21,444 bases of DNA from contig CAYQAS010000072.1 of assembly GCA_964415525.1 (NCBI GenBank), forward strand, positions 1 through 21,444, in the 5' to 3' direction. The first letter of the stretch is position 1. Every line of letters starts with the position of its first letter. The stretch is from CAZPUI01 sp964415525 (lineage in GTDB: Bacteria; Acidobacteriota; Holophagae; Holophagales; Holophagaceae). Below are positions 6,376 to 15,861 of the stretch, piece after piece. The position numbers were made by a program, and so were the translations under genes. The notes beneath the pieces are model-generated. The model worked only from the letters and a program-made list of their open reading frames with translations, ran no database searches and was not told the origin of the DNA.

Positions 6376-8922
6376 CTACCGCTCCATGCCGGCCCAGGTG
6401 ATGGCGTTCAACAGCAAGCGGAACGTGCCTTCGCTTTGGGCACGGAACACAGGCTCGAAGCCAAGGAGGACCAGGTGCCCCTTGCCGAAGTCGATGGCGA
6501 GAGCGCTGGGACGGTTGGCGAGACGGTCGGCGCCCTTGACCCAGCCAGAGGCCAGGACGTCCCGGGCATCCTCCGCATAGGCCGTCAGCACGGTGCGCGG
6601 CGCGGAGGCGGGCATCCCGAGGCCCTGGAACACCATCGGAGCGCCGGGGAAGGACGCGAAGGAGGGGGGAAGCCCCCAGGTCACGGGATGTTCCTGGACG
6701 CGGTTCATGTTCAGCAGCGGTCCCGGCGCGTTGAACTCCGGGGCCTTCACCTTGACCAGCGGATTGCGAACCGCCAGTTCCCAGGATTCCACGGGCACGT
6801 TGCAGCTCTCGCCGAGGCAGACGAGGGTTCCACCCTCCTCCACGAAGGCCTTGAGCGCCGCCACACCCTCCTTGCCGATGCCGCCGCGGTATTCAATCGG
6901 CAGCTCCTCCACGAACCAGGACTCCATGTCCTCGAGCTTGGGACGCCCCTCCAGCAGCGTGTTCTTCTCGTAGCCCGGCAGCACGATGACATCGAAGGCC
7001 TTGCGTAGGCTGCCCTTCTGAACCGCCTTCGGCTCGATGACGCCCGGTTTGAGGCCGTGACGCTCCAACACCATCCGGGTCCAGCCTTCCTCCGCGCCGT
7101 CGGACCAGGCGCGGTAGAGGCCGAGGCGGGGCATCTTGACAACGACTGACGAAATCGGCGCCTGAGCCAGGGGCTGCAGGGGCAGGCGCAGAGCCTTGGC
7201 CTTCGTCTCCAGATCCGTCCCCGGAACGAGGATGAAGGTGCCCGCGGGATAGTCGCGGTCGCCCTGACGGAAGCCCTGGGCCGCCACGCGCACGCTGCGC
7301 CCCTCCACCAGCTGACCATTCACCAGGGTATGGGCCTCATGGCTGGGCGCGTCCAGCGCATAGAGTGCCGCCGCGCCGGACTGGAGGCCGCCCACCGGGC
7401 CATCCCCTTCCGCCATGGGACGCCACGCGGCGCGCACCGTGACCTCCGGCTGCACCCGCTCCACCGTCGCACCCAGCATCAGGGGCAGGGTCCAGGCGGT
7501 GACGTCGTAGGGCGGCAGGATCGGTGCGCCGGGAGTTGGGCGCACTTCGGGATAGCGCTGCACCTCCATCAACTCCTGGACGAAGCGCCCGAGGGGCTGG
7601 GCTGCGGGGATCCAAAAGGCATCGGGGCCGGTGAACACATCTACCCCGTTGTCACGCATCAGCCGCGCCAGACGCAGGCCCGCCAAGGGGTCGCGCTGAA
7701 CGAAGGGAATGCGGAAGTGCAATGCGGGATCCACCTGGGACACCGCATCCTGGGCCATGCGCGCGCGGTTGCGCAGCAGGCTCTCCCGGTGGGCCGCACA
7801 GCCCTCCAGCAGGGCATCCACGGCGATGCGCTCGTAATCCAGGATGTCCCGCAGCCGCCACATGCCGCCCTTCCAGGGGTTGGGATGGTTCACCTGCACG
7901 GCGTAGTCCGAGAGCCCCTTCTCGCCGCTCCGCAGCTCGGAACCATCCACCCGCACCGGCGTGGCGCGGCGGGCGCTGGCCACTTCGGTCAAGATGCCCA
8001 CGGTGTTCTTCCAGTGGCCCGTCTCACAGCTGGAACCCGGCCAGTAGACGTCGAAGGCGAAGCCATAGCCCACGCCTGTCTTGCCACCTTCCTCCAGCCT
8101 CATCCCCATCAGCGTGCCCAACAGGTCCGTGGTGCGGTGCACCAGGGGCGGGATGCGGGGCGAAGAGGGATTTGCGTAGGGCGGCACGAACATGCGCGGC
8201 CCGGTGGCCCACATCTGGTGCATGTCGAGCCAGACCTGGGGAAACCACTCCTGGTAGGCCATGCGGTTGACGGCGCGGGTCTCGGGGAGCGTGAGCATGA
8301 ACCAGTCGCGGTTGTTGTCGTGCCCGGCGTAGACGTGGTACGGCCAAGGCAGATCGCCGCCTTCGTGAGGCGTGCCTAGGTGCTTGCGATACCACTCCAC
8401 TTCCATGTCGAGGCCGTCGGGGTTGATGCTGGGCACCAGCAGCACCACGACATCCTCCAGCCGTTTCTGAACCCCTGGATCCTGGGTCGTGGCAAGGGCG
8501 TGGGCCCATTCCATGGAAAGCTGAGAGGCACCGATCTCGTTGGCGTGGAGGCTGCACGTCACCATCAGGATCGACTTGCCTTCCTTCGCCAGGGCCTCGA
8601 CCTCCGCAGGTTTCAGGCCACGCGGATCCGCCAGCTGCCTCGCCTGGGCCTTGATGCGGTTCAGCTGCTTCAGGTTGGTCGGGCTGCTCAGCACCGCCAT
8701 GAAGAGCTTGCGTCCCTGGCTGGTGGGCCCGAGTTCCTGGAGCACCACGCGGTCTGGAGCAGCGGCCGCGAGGGCCTGGAAGTAGCCCGTCACCTGTTTG
8801 AAGCCCGCCAGCTTGCGATCTGCCCCGGGCTCGAAACCCAGGTAGGACGCGGGCGTGGGCGGCACCGCACCCAGGCAGAGGCCGCCAAGGGCCAAGGCGA
8901 AGACCAGGGAACGGAGGCGCAT
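6376..8922 (-). CDS. Secreted M14 family zinc carboxypeptidase with C-terminal amidotransferase-like domain
   Basis: An 848-residue exported metallopeptidase. The chosen ATG (complement of 8920-8922) has a GAGGAGAA ribosome binding site just upstream; longer frames lack one. Residues 1-19 form a Sec signal peptide ending LCLGA. The M14 zinc site is complete: His126 and Glu129 in HANEIG, and His235 in LDMHQM. SINPDG and NNRDW (203-207) mark the substrate-binding region, and Glu313 in LTEVAS is the expected catalytic glutamate. The C-terminal part (from about residue 600) has VIVLPGYEKN and GGTLVCLGESCN, resembling a class I glutamine-amidotransferase-like fold without an obvious catalytic triad. 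It probably trims peptides in the periplasm or outside the cell. It is divergent from folC and ends at a convergent hairpin. Confidence 0.88.
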   Translation of the reverse strand: MRLRSLVFALALGGLCLGAVPPTPASYLGFEPGADRKLAGFKQVTGYFQALAAAAPDRVVLQELGPTSQGRKLFMAVLSSPTNLKQLNRIKAQARQLADPRGLKPAEVEALAKEGKSILMVTCSLHANEIGASQLSMEWAHALATTQDPGVQKRLEDVVVLLVPSINPDGLDMEVEWYRKHLGTPHEGGDLPWPYHVYAGHDNNRDWFMLTLPETRAVNRMAYQEWFPQVWLDMHQMWATGPRMFVPPYANPSSPRIPPLVHRTTDLLGTLMGMRLEEGGKTGVGYGFAFDVYWPGSSCETGHWKNTVGILTEVASARRATPVRVDGSELRSGEKGLSDYAVQVNHPNPWKGGMWRLRDILDYERIAVDALLEGCAAHRESLLRNRARMAQDAVSQVDPALHFRIPFVQRDPLAGLRLARLMRDNGVDVFTGPDAFWIPAAQPLGRFVQELMEVQRYPEVRPTPGAPILPPYDVTAWTLPLMLGATVERVQPEVTVRAAWRPMAEGDGPVGGLQSGAAALYALDAPSHEAHTLVNGQLVEGRSVRVAAQGFRQGDRDYPAGTFILVPGTDLETKAKALRLPLQPLAQAPISSVVVKMPRLGLYRAWSDGAEEGWTRMVLERHGLKPGVIEPKAVQKGSLRKAFDVIVLPGYEKNTLLEGRPKLEDMESWFVEELPIEYRGGIGKEGVAALKAFVEEGGTLVCLGESCNVPVESWELAVRNPLVKVKAPEFNAPGPLLNMNRVQEHPVTWGLPPSFASFPGAPMVFQGLGMPASAPRTVLTAYAEDARDVLASGWVKGADRLANRPSALAIDFGKGHLVLLGFEPVFRAQSEGTFRLLLNAITWAGMER

Positions 8923-9013
8923 GGGTTCTCCTCGAATGACCGGCCAGTGTCTCGATGTTGTGAGGCTGAGCTTAGCGCTAGGATCCCCGATACTGGAATG
9001 ACACGAGGGAAGC

Positions 9014-10231
9014 ATGACCCACACGCCGCACATCGCCGTTCTAGAGGCCCGGGGCCACTGGGGCATCAAGAAGGGCCTGGACAACATCCGGACGCTCCTG
9101 GAGGCCCTCGGGCGCCCGGAGGCCACCTTTCCGGCCGTCCTGCTGGCGGGCACCAACGGCAAGGGCTCCACCGGTGCCTTCCTGGCCCACGCCCTGCGGG
9201 CCGCAGACCACCGCATCGGCTGGACGACGAGCCCCCACCTGCGTCATCCCAGGGAGCGCGTCTGGATCGACGGCGGACCGATCACGGAAGACACGCTGGA
9301 TCGCCTGCTGGGCGAAGTCGTCGCCGCTGAGACGCGCCTCGGCCTTCAGGCCACCTACTTCGAGCTGATGATCGCCGCGGCCATGCTGGCCTTCCGGGAG
9401 GCCCGCATTGACCTCGCCCTGGTGGAGGTCGGCATGGGCGGCCGCTGGGACAGCACCAACGCACTCGATCCCGTCCTCACGGTGCTCACCAACATCGCCC
9501 TCGACCACACCGCCTTCCTCGGCGACACCCGGGAGGCCATCGGTCGGGAGAAGCTCTGCACGGCCCGGAACGAGCGGCCCCTGGTGCTCGGCCCCGGCCT
9601 CGATCCGGCATGGGTGGCCTCGCTGCTGGAATGCGCACCTAGCGTGCATCCCGCGCCGGAGCTGGCTCTGGAAGCCCTCCGCTGGGACCACAGCCGCGCC
9701 GGGGGCTATCGCCTGGGACTCGCGGGACGGCACCAGGTGCAGAACGCCAGCACGGCCCGGGAGACCCTGCGCCTGCTGCGCGGACTCGGATGGAAGGCCT
9801 CCGAGGAGGCCATCGCCGAAGGCTTCGCCTCTGCCCGCTGGCCTGGCCGCCTCTGGAAGGTGCCGGGTTTCGCGGATGCCTGGATGGACGGCGCCCACAA
9901 CCCCGACGGTGCGCGGGCCCTGGCGGACCACGCGGTGGCCAGCGGCACACACCCGCACCTGCTCTTCGGCGCCATGGGGGACAAGGATCTCGCGGGCGTC
10001 GTGGCGGAACTGCGCCGCATCGAACCCGCCTCCGTCACCCTCGTGAAGGGCACGGACCCGCGCTACGCCACCGCCGAGGCGCTTCAGGCCGCCTGGGGTG
10101 CGCCCTTCGAGGTACTGGATCCCGCGGGCGCCGCCGCCTGGATGGCGGGCGAAGGCACCCGGCTCGTCACCGGCTCGCTCTACCTCATCGGCGACCTGCT
10201 GCGGGCACTCGGGCTCGACCCCTGGGCCTGA
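9014..10231 (+). CDS. folC: Folylpolyglutamate synthase / dihydrofolate synthase
   Basis: A 405-residue Mur-ligase-family enzyme that adds glutamate to dihydropteroate and/or folates, using ATP. The P-loop GTNGKGST is at residues 46-53. VEVGMGGRWDSTN (138-149) and LDH near 163-165 match the family, as do Lys180 in the GREK segment (the usually carbamylated lysine), WPGR, and DGAHNPDGA at 292-300 starting the C-terminal domain. VTGSLYLIGDLL closes the protein as in other FolC proteins. GAGGGA precedes the ATG at 9014. The 91-bp divergent gap to the peptidase gene should hold both promoters, but no strong consensus is visible. Whether it is bifunctional or monofunctional cannot be told here. 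Confidence 0.93.
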   Translation: MTHTPHIAVLEARGHWGIKKGLDNIRTLLEALGRPEATFPAVLLAGTNGKGSTGAFLAHALRAADHRIGWTTSPHLRHPRERVWIDGGPITEDTLDRLLGEVVAAETRLGLQATYFELMIAAAMLAFREARIDLALVEVGMGGRWDSTNALDPVLTVLTNIALDHTAFLGDTREAIGREKLCTARNERPLVLGPGLDPAWVASLLECAPSVHPAPELALEALRWDHSRAGGYRLGLAGRHQVQNASTARETLRLLRGLGWKASEEAIAEGFASARWPGRLWKVPGFADAWMDGAHNPDGARALADHAVASGTHPHLLFGAMGDKDLAGVVAELRRIEPASVTLVKGTDPRYATAEALQAAWGAPFEVLDPAGAAAWMAGEGTRLVTGSLYLIGDLLRALGLDPWA

Positions 10232-10384
10232 CATGAATGAGGAGAGACCGCCCGGTCGCTGCGCGCCCTCTGATCCGAGGCATGCGTCGAATCCCCTGCG
10301 GCTCCCCCACGTGTGTCCTGGCCCAGCCCGGCCACCACATCTGAACCCCTCACGAAAGGGCGGCTTCTGGCCGATAGGACAGCC

Positions 10385-11080
10385 ATGTGCCGCCCTGCCC
10401 TGATGCTCCTCCTCGCCGCCTCTGTGCTGGGGGCCCTGCCTCCACTTCAGGTGACGGACGTGGTGCGCTCCGGTCTGCCGCCCTTTGAGCCCGCGGACCG
10501 CCGCTATCGGCTGGAGGGTGAGGGTTGGCGCGACCTCAAGGTGGGCGAGCGCCTGGAGCTGCGCCGGGCGCCGGACCAGGTGCGCAGCGGGCAACTGGAG
10601 GTGCTGGAGGTGCGGGAGAACCACGCCTTGGCGCGTCTGCGCACGCCGGAGGACACCTACCCCCTGCGGGGCGACCTCGCCCTGCGCAGCGTCCATCGCG
10701 CCCTGCCCTCGCTGCCCGTGAAGCCGGTGATGCCCCTCACCCTGCCCTCCGCCCTGGCGCCGAAGGCCGCGGAGATGCCCACCAGCGGCCCCGCCGCACC
10801 CCACCGGGAAAGCCTCTACTTCCTCGCCAACGACGCCACCCTGAGCCCCGCCGGTCGCGTCAAGCTCGCGGAGTGGGTGCAGGCCTGGGGACGCGACAGT
10901 CGCTGGCGCATTGTCGTGCCCGTGGCTCCCGGCATGAGCGAGGCCCTCGTGGAACGGCGCGTGAAGGCCCTCCGCCAGCGCTTTGACGAACTCGGCGTCC
11001 GCAAGGTGGGCGTGGACCTCGTGGAACCAGAGCCTGCGGGTCGCTTTGACCCCGTGCACGTGCTCCAGTTCCCCTGGTAG
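10385..11080 (+). CDS. Exported protein with degenerate OmpA-like C-terminal domain
   Basis: A 231-residue protein of unknown role. The ATG at 10385 is preceded by AGGAC and opens a signal peptide (residues 1-17, MLLLAASVLGA core). Longer in-frame starts would push the hydrophobic segment inward. The middle is charged, without a recognised domain, and is followed by a Pro/Ala-rich linker (about 112-138). The C-terminal segment from about residue 140 (LYFLANDATLSPAGRVKLAEW ... ERRVKALRQRFDELGVRKV) follows the helix-strand pattern of OmpA/MotB peptidoglycan-binding domains, but the usual GHTD-type motif is absent. It starts 153 bp after folC and may be transcribed with it. It ends 25 bp from the convergent lipoprotein gene. 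Confidence 0.7.
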   Translation: MCRPALMLLLAASVLGALPPLQVTDVVRSGLPPFEPADRRYRLEGEGWRDLKVGERLELRRAPDQVRSGQLEVLEVRENHALARLRTPEDTYPLRGDLALRSVHRALPSLPVKPVMPLTLPSALAPKAAEMPTSGPAAPHRESLYFLANDATLSPAGRVKLAEWVQAWGRDSRWRIVVPVAPGMSEALVERRVKALRQRFDELGVRKVGVDLVEPEPAGRFDPVHVLQFPW

Positions 11081-11105
11081 TGGAGCTCCTGAAGCCGGTC
11101 GGGTC

Positions 11106-12176
11106 CTACTTCGCCGACGGACGACGGGTGTCGATGATCCCGTGGAGTTCGGCGCTCCGGTCGAGGGCGTTCACCCGGATGATGACGCCGCGATAGCCCA
11201 TCACCAGCGGTCGGGCGAAGGTGCGGCGCAGGGCCACGCCTTCGGAGCCGAAGGAGACGAAGCGCACCTGACCGCCACCCTGGGAGGCCTGTCCGTTCTG
11301 CTGGAGCAGCTTGTTCATCCGCTCCAGGTTGAGCCCCTGCCCCGCCATGAAGCCGCCGTAGCCGTCCACGAGGCTCGCGTTCAGGTTCGTGCGCAGGACG
11401 ATGTCCAGGCTCCGCACGGTGTAGACCTCGGTAATCAGATGCACGAAGAGGTTCGAGCTGGGAGCCGCCTTCTTCCCCATGCCGAGGAAGCCGCGGCTTG
11501 ACTGCCCACTGGAGCTCGCGCTGCCCACCACCAGCTTCGCCAGCTCGTCGCTCTCGCCATACACCTTCGCAAAGCGACGGCAGGCTTCCTCCGCCGGAAG
11601 GCCATAGCTCTCCGCCATGGTGGTGCCCACGGTCAGGGCGCGCACCCTCGACCAGCTGCCACTCTTCTGAAGGAAAGCCAGGGCTTCGGGAGGCAGGAAC
11701 TGGAACAGCTCCGAATCACTCAGATTGCGTGTGACATTTACTGTCGCGAGGGCGGGAAAGGCCACCAGGCGCATCATGCGTCGATCGCCGCCGAGCCCGC
11801 CGCCATCCCCAAAGGAAGACCGGTCGGCTCCGCCGCCACCCTCCGAAAAGGCGCGGGTCTCGGGAAACAGATAGCGACTGGCGTAGAAGCGGTTGATCTC
11901 CTCCGTCAGGTCGACCCGGGCCAGGAACAGGTCGAGCGGCACATCGCCGCGTTCCCCCACCTCGCCCAGAGGCATGCGACTGGCGTAGATGTCCCCCACC
12001 TGCACGTCCTCCCGCATCGGGAAGATGGGCTGCACCCCCTGGCGCCGGAGTGCCTCGCTCCACTGCACCTGGAGCCCAGGTTTGCTGAAGAAGGGGATCC
12101 GCAGCGAGGGGGATGAGCATGCCGCCCCGAGAAGCAGTATTCCGATAACCCCCGCAAGCCTCCCGCTGCCACTCAT
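11106..12176 (-). CDS. Lipoprotein of unknown function
   Basis: A 356-residue predicted lipoprotein. The ATG at 12176 has GGAGG at a good distance. A longer frame reaches 12275, but it puts extra charged residues before the signal and lacks a ribosome binding site. The N-terminus has a hydrophobic stretch ending in the lipobox LGAAC, with Cys20 as the expected lipidated residue. The mature part contains a Gly-rich stretch (about residues 110-130, EGGGGADRSSFGDGGG) and later a Ser-rich segment. I do not recognise a family. It is transcribed away from the adjacent Ser/Thr kinase across a gap of about 100 bp and converges on the OmpA-like gene. Both that neighbour and this protein are probably in the envelope. 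Confidence 0.75.
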   Translation of the reverse strand: MSGSGRLAGVIGILLLGAACSSPSLRIPFFSKPGLQVQWSEALRRQGVQPIFPMREDVQVGDIYASRMPLGEVGERGDVPLDLFLARVDLTEEINRFYASRYLFPETRAFSEGGGGADRSSFGDGGGLGGDRRMMRLVAFPALATVNVTRNLSDSELFQFLPPEALAFLQKSGSWSRVRALTVGTTMAESYGLPAEEACRRFAKVYGESDELAKLVVGSASSSGQSSRGFLGMGKKAAPSSNLFVHLITEVYTVRSLDIVLRTNLNASLVDGYGGFMAGQGLNLERMNKLLQQNGQASQGGGQVRFVSFGSEGVALRRTFARPLVMGYRGVIIRVNALDRSAELHGIIDTRRPSAK

Positions 12177-12300
12177 TCCGGCCTCCATGCCGGGTGATTT
12201 ATCGGTGAAGGAGTCGCGAGGCTTGAGTCGAGACCTTCTGGCGTAAAGGTGATCGACCCAGGCTGGACGCGGCATTCAAGTGGCGGAACACTGTGAGGAC

Positions 12301-14856
12301 ATGCCCCAGCCCACGCCCTTCCACCTCGGTCCCTACGAGTGCCTCGCCTCCATCGGCCGGGGGGGGATGGGTGAGGTCTTTCGGGGTCGCGATACCCGGC
12401 TGGGACGGGATGTCGCCATCAAGATCCTGCTGCCGGAAGTGGCCCAGGACCCTGACCGGCTTCGGCGCTTCGAGCAGGAGGCGCGGGCGGTCGCAGCCAT
12501 CACGCACCCGAACCTGCTCCAGGTCTACGACATCGGCACCCACCAGGACGTGCCCTACTTGGTGCTGGAGCTGCTGGAGGGTCAGACCCTGCGGGCACGC
12601 TTTCCTCAGCGCCCACTGCCGCCCCGGGTTGCGGTGCAGGTGGGGATCCAGATCGCCCGGGGACTCGCCGCAGCCCACGCCAAGGGTGTCATTCACCGGG
12701 ATCTGAAACCGGAGAACATCTTCATCACGCGCGAGGAGCAGGTGAAGCTCCTCGACTTCGGCCTCGCCAAGCTGCGGGAAGGCACGCCGGACGAGACGGC
12801 CACGCTTGCCGGAGAGGGCGAACTCCTCACGCGACCCGGTCTCGTGGTGGGCACCGTGGGCTACATGTCCCCGGAGCAGGTGACGGGCAAGGGCGTGGAC
12901 GCCCGCTCCGACCTCTTCGCCGTGGGCGTACTGCTCTGGGAGATGATCGGTGGCGAGCGGCCCTTCCAGGGCAACAGCCTGGTGGAGACGATGCACGCGA
13001 TCCTCAAGGAGGAGCCCCGGGACTTTCCTTCCCGCCTCGGCGTGCCCCCCGCCCTCGCCCGGGTGATCCAGCGCTGCCTCCAGAAGGACCCCGCAGCCCG
13101 GTTTCAGACAGCCCAGGATCTGGCCTTCGCCCTCGAGGGCCTCGACCTCAGCAGCGCACCGCGCCTGCGCCTGCCATTCCTTCCAATGCTGCCTCGCCTC
13201 TCCTGGCGCACCCTGGCCCTGCCGAGTGCCCTGATCCTCGGCGGTCTCGCCTTCTGGGGCGGCACCCAGTTTCGGAACACCTCGGTCCCCACCTTGCGCC
13301 GACTCAGCTACCAGCGTGGCGTGGTGCACAGTGCGCGTTTCACGCCGGACGGCCAGAGCTACATCCTCACCCGGGGCCCTGCGGGACAGGCACCCACCCT
13401 CTGGATGGGCCGGGTGGATGGTGTCGGCGCCCAACCCCTCGAAGCTCCGGAAGGCAGCCGCGTGCAGTCCGTCAGCCGCACGGGCGAGGTGGCCATTCTC
13501 CAGCCGGGGGCCCGGGACAATTACGGCACCCTCTGTCGCGTCGGCCTCACGGGCGGCGCACCACGCCCCGTGGCAGAGCTGGTGCGGGAGGCGGACTGGA
13601 CACCCGATGGCAAGGAGCTGGCGGTGCTGCGCAGCGGCCCTGATGGCCGGGACCGCATCGAGTTCCCCCTGGGCAGCCCGGTCTACCAGATCCCCGGCAC
13701 CCACGAGGTGGAATCCCTACGGGTTTCCCCAGACGGCAGCCAGGTGGCCTTCGTGGAACACCTCGATCTGAGCCGCTCCATGATCTGCGTGGTGAACCGG
13801 AAGGGCACCCGGAAGGTCGTCCTGCAGGAGAAGGCCTATCAGGTGCTCTGGGCGCCCTCGGGCCGAACGCTGATCTATTCCTCCCGACGCGAGGAGGATC
13901 GGAACGAGATCCGCGCCACGACGCTTTCCGGGCGATCCCGCCTACTCCACTCCGCCCAGGGTGTGGTCGAGCTGATGGACATCAACCGGGAAGGCCGGGT
14001 CCTGCTGGCCCACAAACTCTCCCGGACGGCCATGGCGCTCCAACGCGAAGGCGAGGGCGAGGATGTCGACCTCTCCTGGCTCCAGACCTCCAACATCGCG
14101 GATCTGTCTCCGGATGGCCGGGGCGTGCTCTTCCTCGAGACAGGCGAGGGCCGTGGCCCCGGCGGCGTCTATTTCCGAAGGCTCGGCGACCGTGAAGCTG
14201 TCCGTTTGGGAGACGGTGATCCCCTGACCCTCTCCCCGGACGGCAAGTGGGCCCTGGCGAAATATGTCGGACAGACCACGGACCTCCAGCTGCTTCCCAT
14301 CGGCCCCGGAGACATTCGACGCGTCTCCACCCAGGGCATCAGCGCGGATTGGGCGCTCTTCAGGAGCCCCACCACCCTGGTGATGGGCGGTGGCCCCAAG
14401 GGTGCGCAGGAGCTTCATCCCTACCTGCTGGACCTCGTGAGTGGAAGCCTGAGCGAGCTGCCGCATGCCATCCCCCGCTCCGCCTTCGCGGCGGTGTCCC
14501 CGGATGGACAGCGGCTGGCCATCGGCCCCGTGGGCAGCGAGCTGCTCGTGATCTCCCTCGACGGCAGCCCGATCCGCCGCATCCCTGGCTTCGGCACCGG
14601 CACGCAGTTGCTCCAGTGGTCGAACCAACCGGATTCCGTGTTCACCGTTGACAGCTACACGACGCTCCCCACCGCCATCCGCCGCTTCGACCTTCGCACC
14701 GGCACCTTCACCCTCGTGCGGCTGCTCCGCCCAGGAGCCATGACGGACATCCACCGCCTGCGGTTCGTGTCCATCACGCCGGATGGCAAGTCCGCTGGCT
14801 ACTCCTTTGACCAGACCCTCTGCTCCGACCTCTACCTCATGGAAGGCTGGAAGTAG
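12301..14856 (+). CDS. Membrane Ser/Thr protein kinase with C-terminal PD40/TolB-like beta-propeller
   Basis: An 851-residue eukaryotic-like (Hanks-type) kinase. Kinase motifs are the Gly loop GRGGMGEV (19-26), the VAIK lysine (K41), the helix-C Glu (about 60), HRDLKPEN (132-139), DFG (152-154) and GYMSPEQ in the activation segment. All catalytic residues are present. After the kinase domain there is a hydrophobic segment (about 303-320) predicted to cross the membrane. The rest is a propeller made of repeated PDG units (FTPDG, WTPDG, VSPDG, LSPDG, ITPDG and similar), presumably periplasmic and a candidate ligand sensor. The ATG at 12301 gives the usual short N-terminus; an in-frame GTG at 12280 is an alternative, and neither has a well-spaced Shine-Dalgarno. 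Its 3' end overlaps the convergent acyltransferase gene by 20 bp. Confidence 0.9.
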   Translation: MPQPTPFHLGPYECLASIGRGGMGEVFRGRDTRLGRDVAIKILLPEVAQDPDRLRRFEQEARAVAAITHPNLLQVYDIGTHQDVPYLVLELLEGQTLRARFPQRPLPPRVAVQVGIQIARGLAAAHAKGVIHRDLKPENIFITREEQVKLLDFGLAKLREGTPDETATLAGEGELLTRPGLVVGTVGYMSPEQVTGKGVDARSDLFAVGVLLWEMIGGERPFQGNSLVETMHAILKEEPRDFPSRLGVPPALARVIQRCLQKDPAARFQTAQDLAFALEGLDLSSAPRLRLPFLPMLPRLSWRTLALPSALILGGLAFWGGTQFRNTSVPTLRRLSYQRGVVHSARFTPDGQSYILTRGPAGQAPTLWMGRVDGVGAQPLEAPEGSRVQSVSRTGEVAILQPGARDNYGTLCRVGLTGGAPRPVAELVREADWTPDGKELAVLRSGPDGRDRIEFPLGSPVYQIPGTHEVESLRVSPDGSQVAFVEHLDLSRSMICVVNRKGTRKVVLQEKAYQVLWAPSGRTLIYSSRREEDRNEIRATTLSGRSRLLHSAQGVVELMDINREGRVLLAHKLSRTAMALQREGEGEDVDLSWLQTSNIADLSPDGRGVLFLETGEGRGPGGVYFRRLGDREAVRLGDGDPLTLSPDGKWALAKYVGQTTDLQLLPIGPGDIRRVSTQGISADWALFRSPTTLVMGGGPKGAQELHPYLLDLVSGSLSELPHAIPRSAFAAVSPDGQRLAIGPVGSELLVISLDGSPIRRIPGFGTGTQLLQWSNQPDSVFTVDSYTTLPTAIRRFDLRTGTFTLVRLLRPGAMTDIHRLRFVSITPDGKSAGYSFDQTLCSDLYLMEGWK

Positions 14857-15517
14857 GATCCACCGGCGCCTCCCCGGGCGCTGGCGTCCCGCAGATGCGG
14901 CGTTCCCGGCGGTCTCCGATCACCTTTGCGGGCACGCCGCCCACGATGGCCCATTCGGGCACGTCCCGCGTCACCACCGCGCCCATGGCCACCACGGCGT
15001 GATCCCCGATGCGCACACCATCCGTGACTCCTGCATTGGCGCCGATCCACACATCGCGCCCGATGACGATGCCCCGGCTCACCACCGCCTGATCCCGCAT
15101 GACGCGATCCGGGGCGATGCCGTGATCGAACGCGTAGAGTGTGGATCCGGCGGCGATGCGCGTGCCCTCGCCGATGACGATGCCCTTGGCCCCGCCATCC
15201 AGGCTCGCGCGGGCATTGATGCTGATCTCGTTCCCCAGGGTGATCGGCCCATGGAGAAACGCATGGGCGGCGATGGAACAACGATCGCCGATCACCACCG
15301 GTCGGCCCGGCTCACCAAAAATGGCCGCCTCCGGCGCGATGAAGCCGCCCTCGCCGATCACCACCGTCTCCAGGCGCCGCAGGTCGTCCTGCACCTCCCG
15401 CTGCCACGCCTCCGCCCATGCCCGATGCCGCGGCTTCAGCGGTAAGTAGAGCCAGGGCATCCAGGAGAGGCGCTTCTGATGCTGGGCGCGGTAGGGGAGG
15501 AGGGAATCTTCGCTCAC
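14837..15517 (-). CDS. Hexapeptide-repeat (left-handed beta-helix) O-acyltransferase
   Basis: A 226-residue acyltransferase of the maltose/galactoside/WbbJ-type family, which typically transfers an acetyl group from acetyl-CoA to a sugar. Hexapeptide repeats run from about residue 52 to 200 (VVIGEG, VVIGDR, ITLGNE, IVIGEG, IVIGRD, VRIGDH, AIVGGVPAKVIG). The likely catalytic His is H132 in YAFDHGI. The terminal GGVPAKVIG is characteristic. The start is GTG at 15517, overlapping the HepT stop (GTGA), so translation is probably coupled to the toxin-antitoxin genes. A sugar or polysaccharide substrate is likely but not identifiable. Confidence 0.88.
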   Translation of the reverse strand: MSEDSLLPYRAQHQKRLSWMPWLYLPLKPRHRAWAEAWQREVQDDLRRLETVVIGEGGFIAPEAAIFGEPGRPVVIGDRCSIAAHAFLHGPITLGNEISINARASLDGGAKGIVIGEGTRIAAGSTLYAFDHGIAPDRVMRDQAVVSRGIVIGRDVWIGANAGVTDGVRIGDHAVVAMGAVVTRDVPEWAIVGGVPAKVIGDRRERRICGTPAPGEAPVDPTSSLP

Positions 15518-15861
15518 GGATCCAGATCGCGGAGGGTGTCTTCCAGGAACGGCACAAAAGGGGGCAATTCACCCTGCGACGTTTGCCAGACCACCTCTTT
15601 GCTCACCCCGAAGTATTCGTGAATGACGAAGTTCCGCATGGCACGCATGGCGCCCCAGGGCAGGTCGGGGTGGCGCATCCGCACCTCTTCAGGCACTCGC
15701 GAAGCGGCCTCCCCGATGATGCCAAAGTGGCGGATCACGGCATCCACTGTGCGATCGTCCCAAGTGAAGGCTTCAAAATCCATGTTCCGGGTGTAATCAG
15801 CGTTCTTGGCGATGGACTCCAGGATGTCCTCGATCCGGAGCTTCCAGGATCTAGGCGACAC
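15514..15861 (-). CDS. hepT: HepT-like ribonuclease toxin (HEPN family)
   Basis: A 115-residue HEPN-domain protein. The RX4HXY signature is present as R76-NFVI-H81-E-Y83, the RNase motif of HepT toxins whose tyrosine is the target of AMPylation by MntA. The GTG start at 15861 has GGAGG 7 nt upstream; a TTG 15 nt earlier is a weaker alternative. The gene overlaps the end of mntA by 11 nt and its stop overlaps the start of the acyltransferase. Length, motif and partner fit a type VII MntA-HepT toxin-antitoxin pair. Toxicity is inferred from family, not shown. Confidence 0.9.
   Translation of the reverse strand: MSPRSWKLRIEDILESIAKNADYTRNMDFEAFTWDDRTVDAVIRHFGIIGEAASRVPEEVRMRHPDLPWGAMRAMRNFVIHEYFGVSKEVVWQTSQGELPPFVPFLEDTLRDLDP

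Noticed and set aside
9041..11059. A 672-codon open frame on the - strand across folC and the OmpA-like gene
   Set aside because: It spans two well-supported + strand genes and their gap, and has no domain signature. It is typical of antisense open frames in high-GC DNA.
12199..13704. A 501-codon - strand frame opposite the kinase
   Set aside because: The kinase catalytic motifs on the + strand are complete; the opposite frame is His/Gly/Glu-rich shadow.
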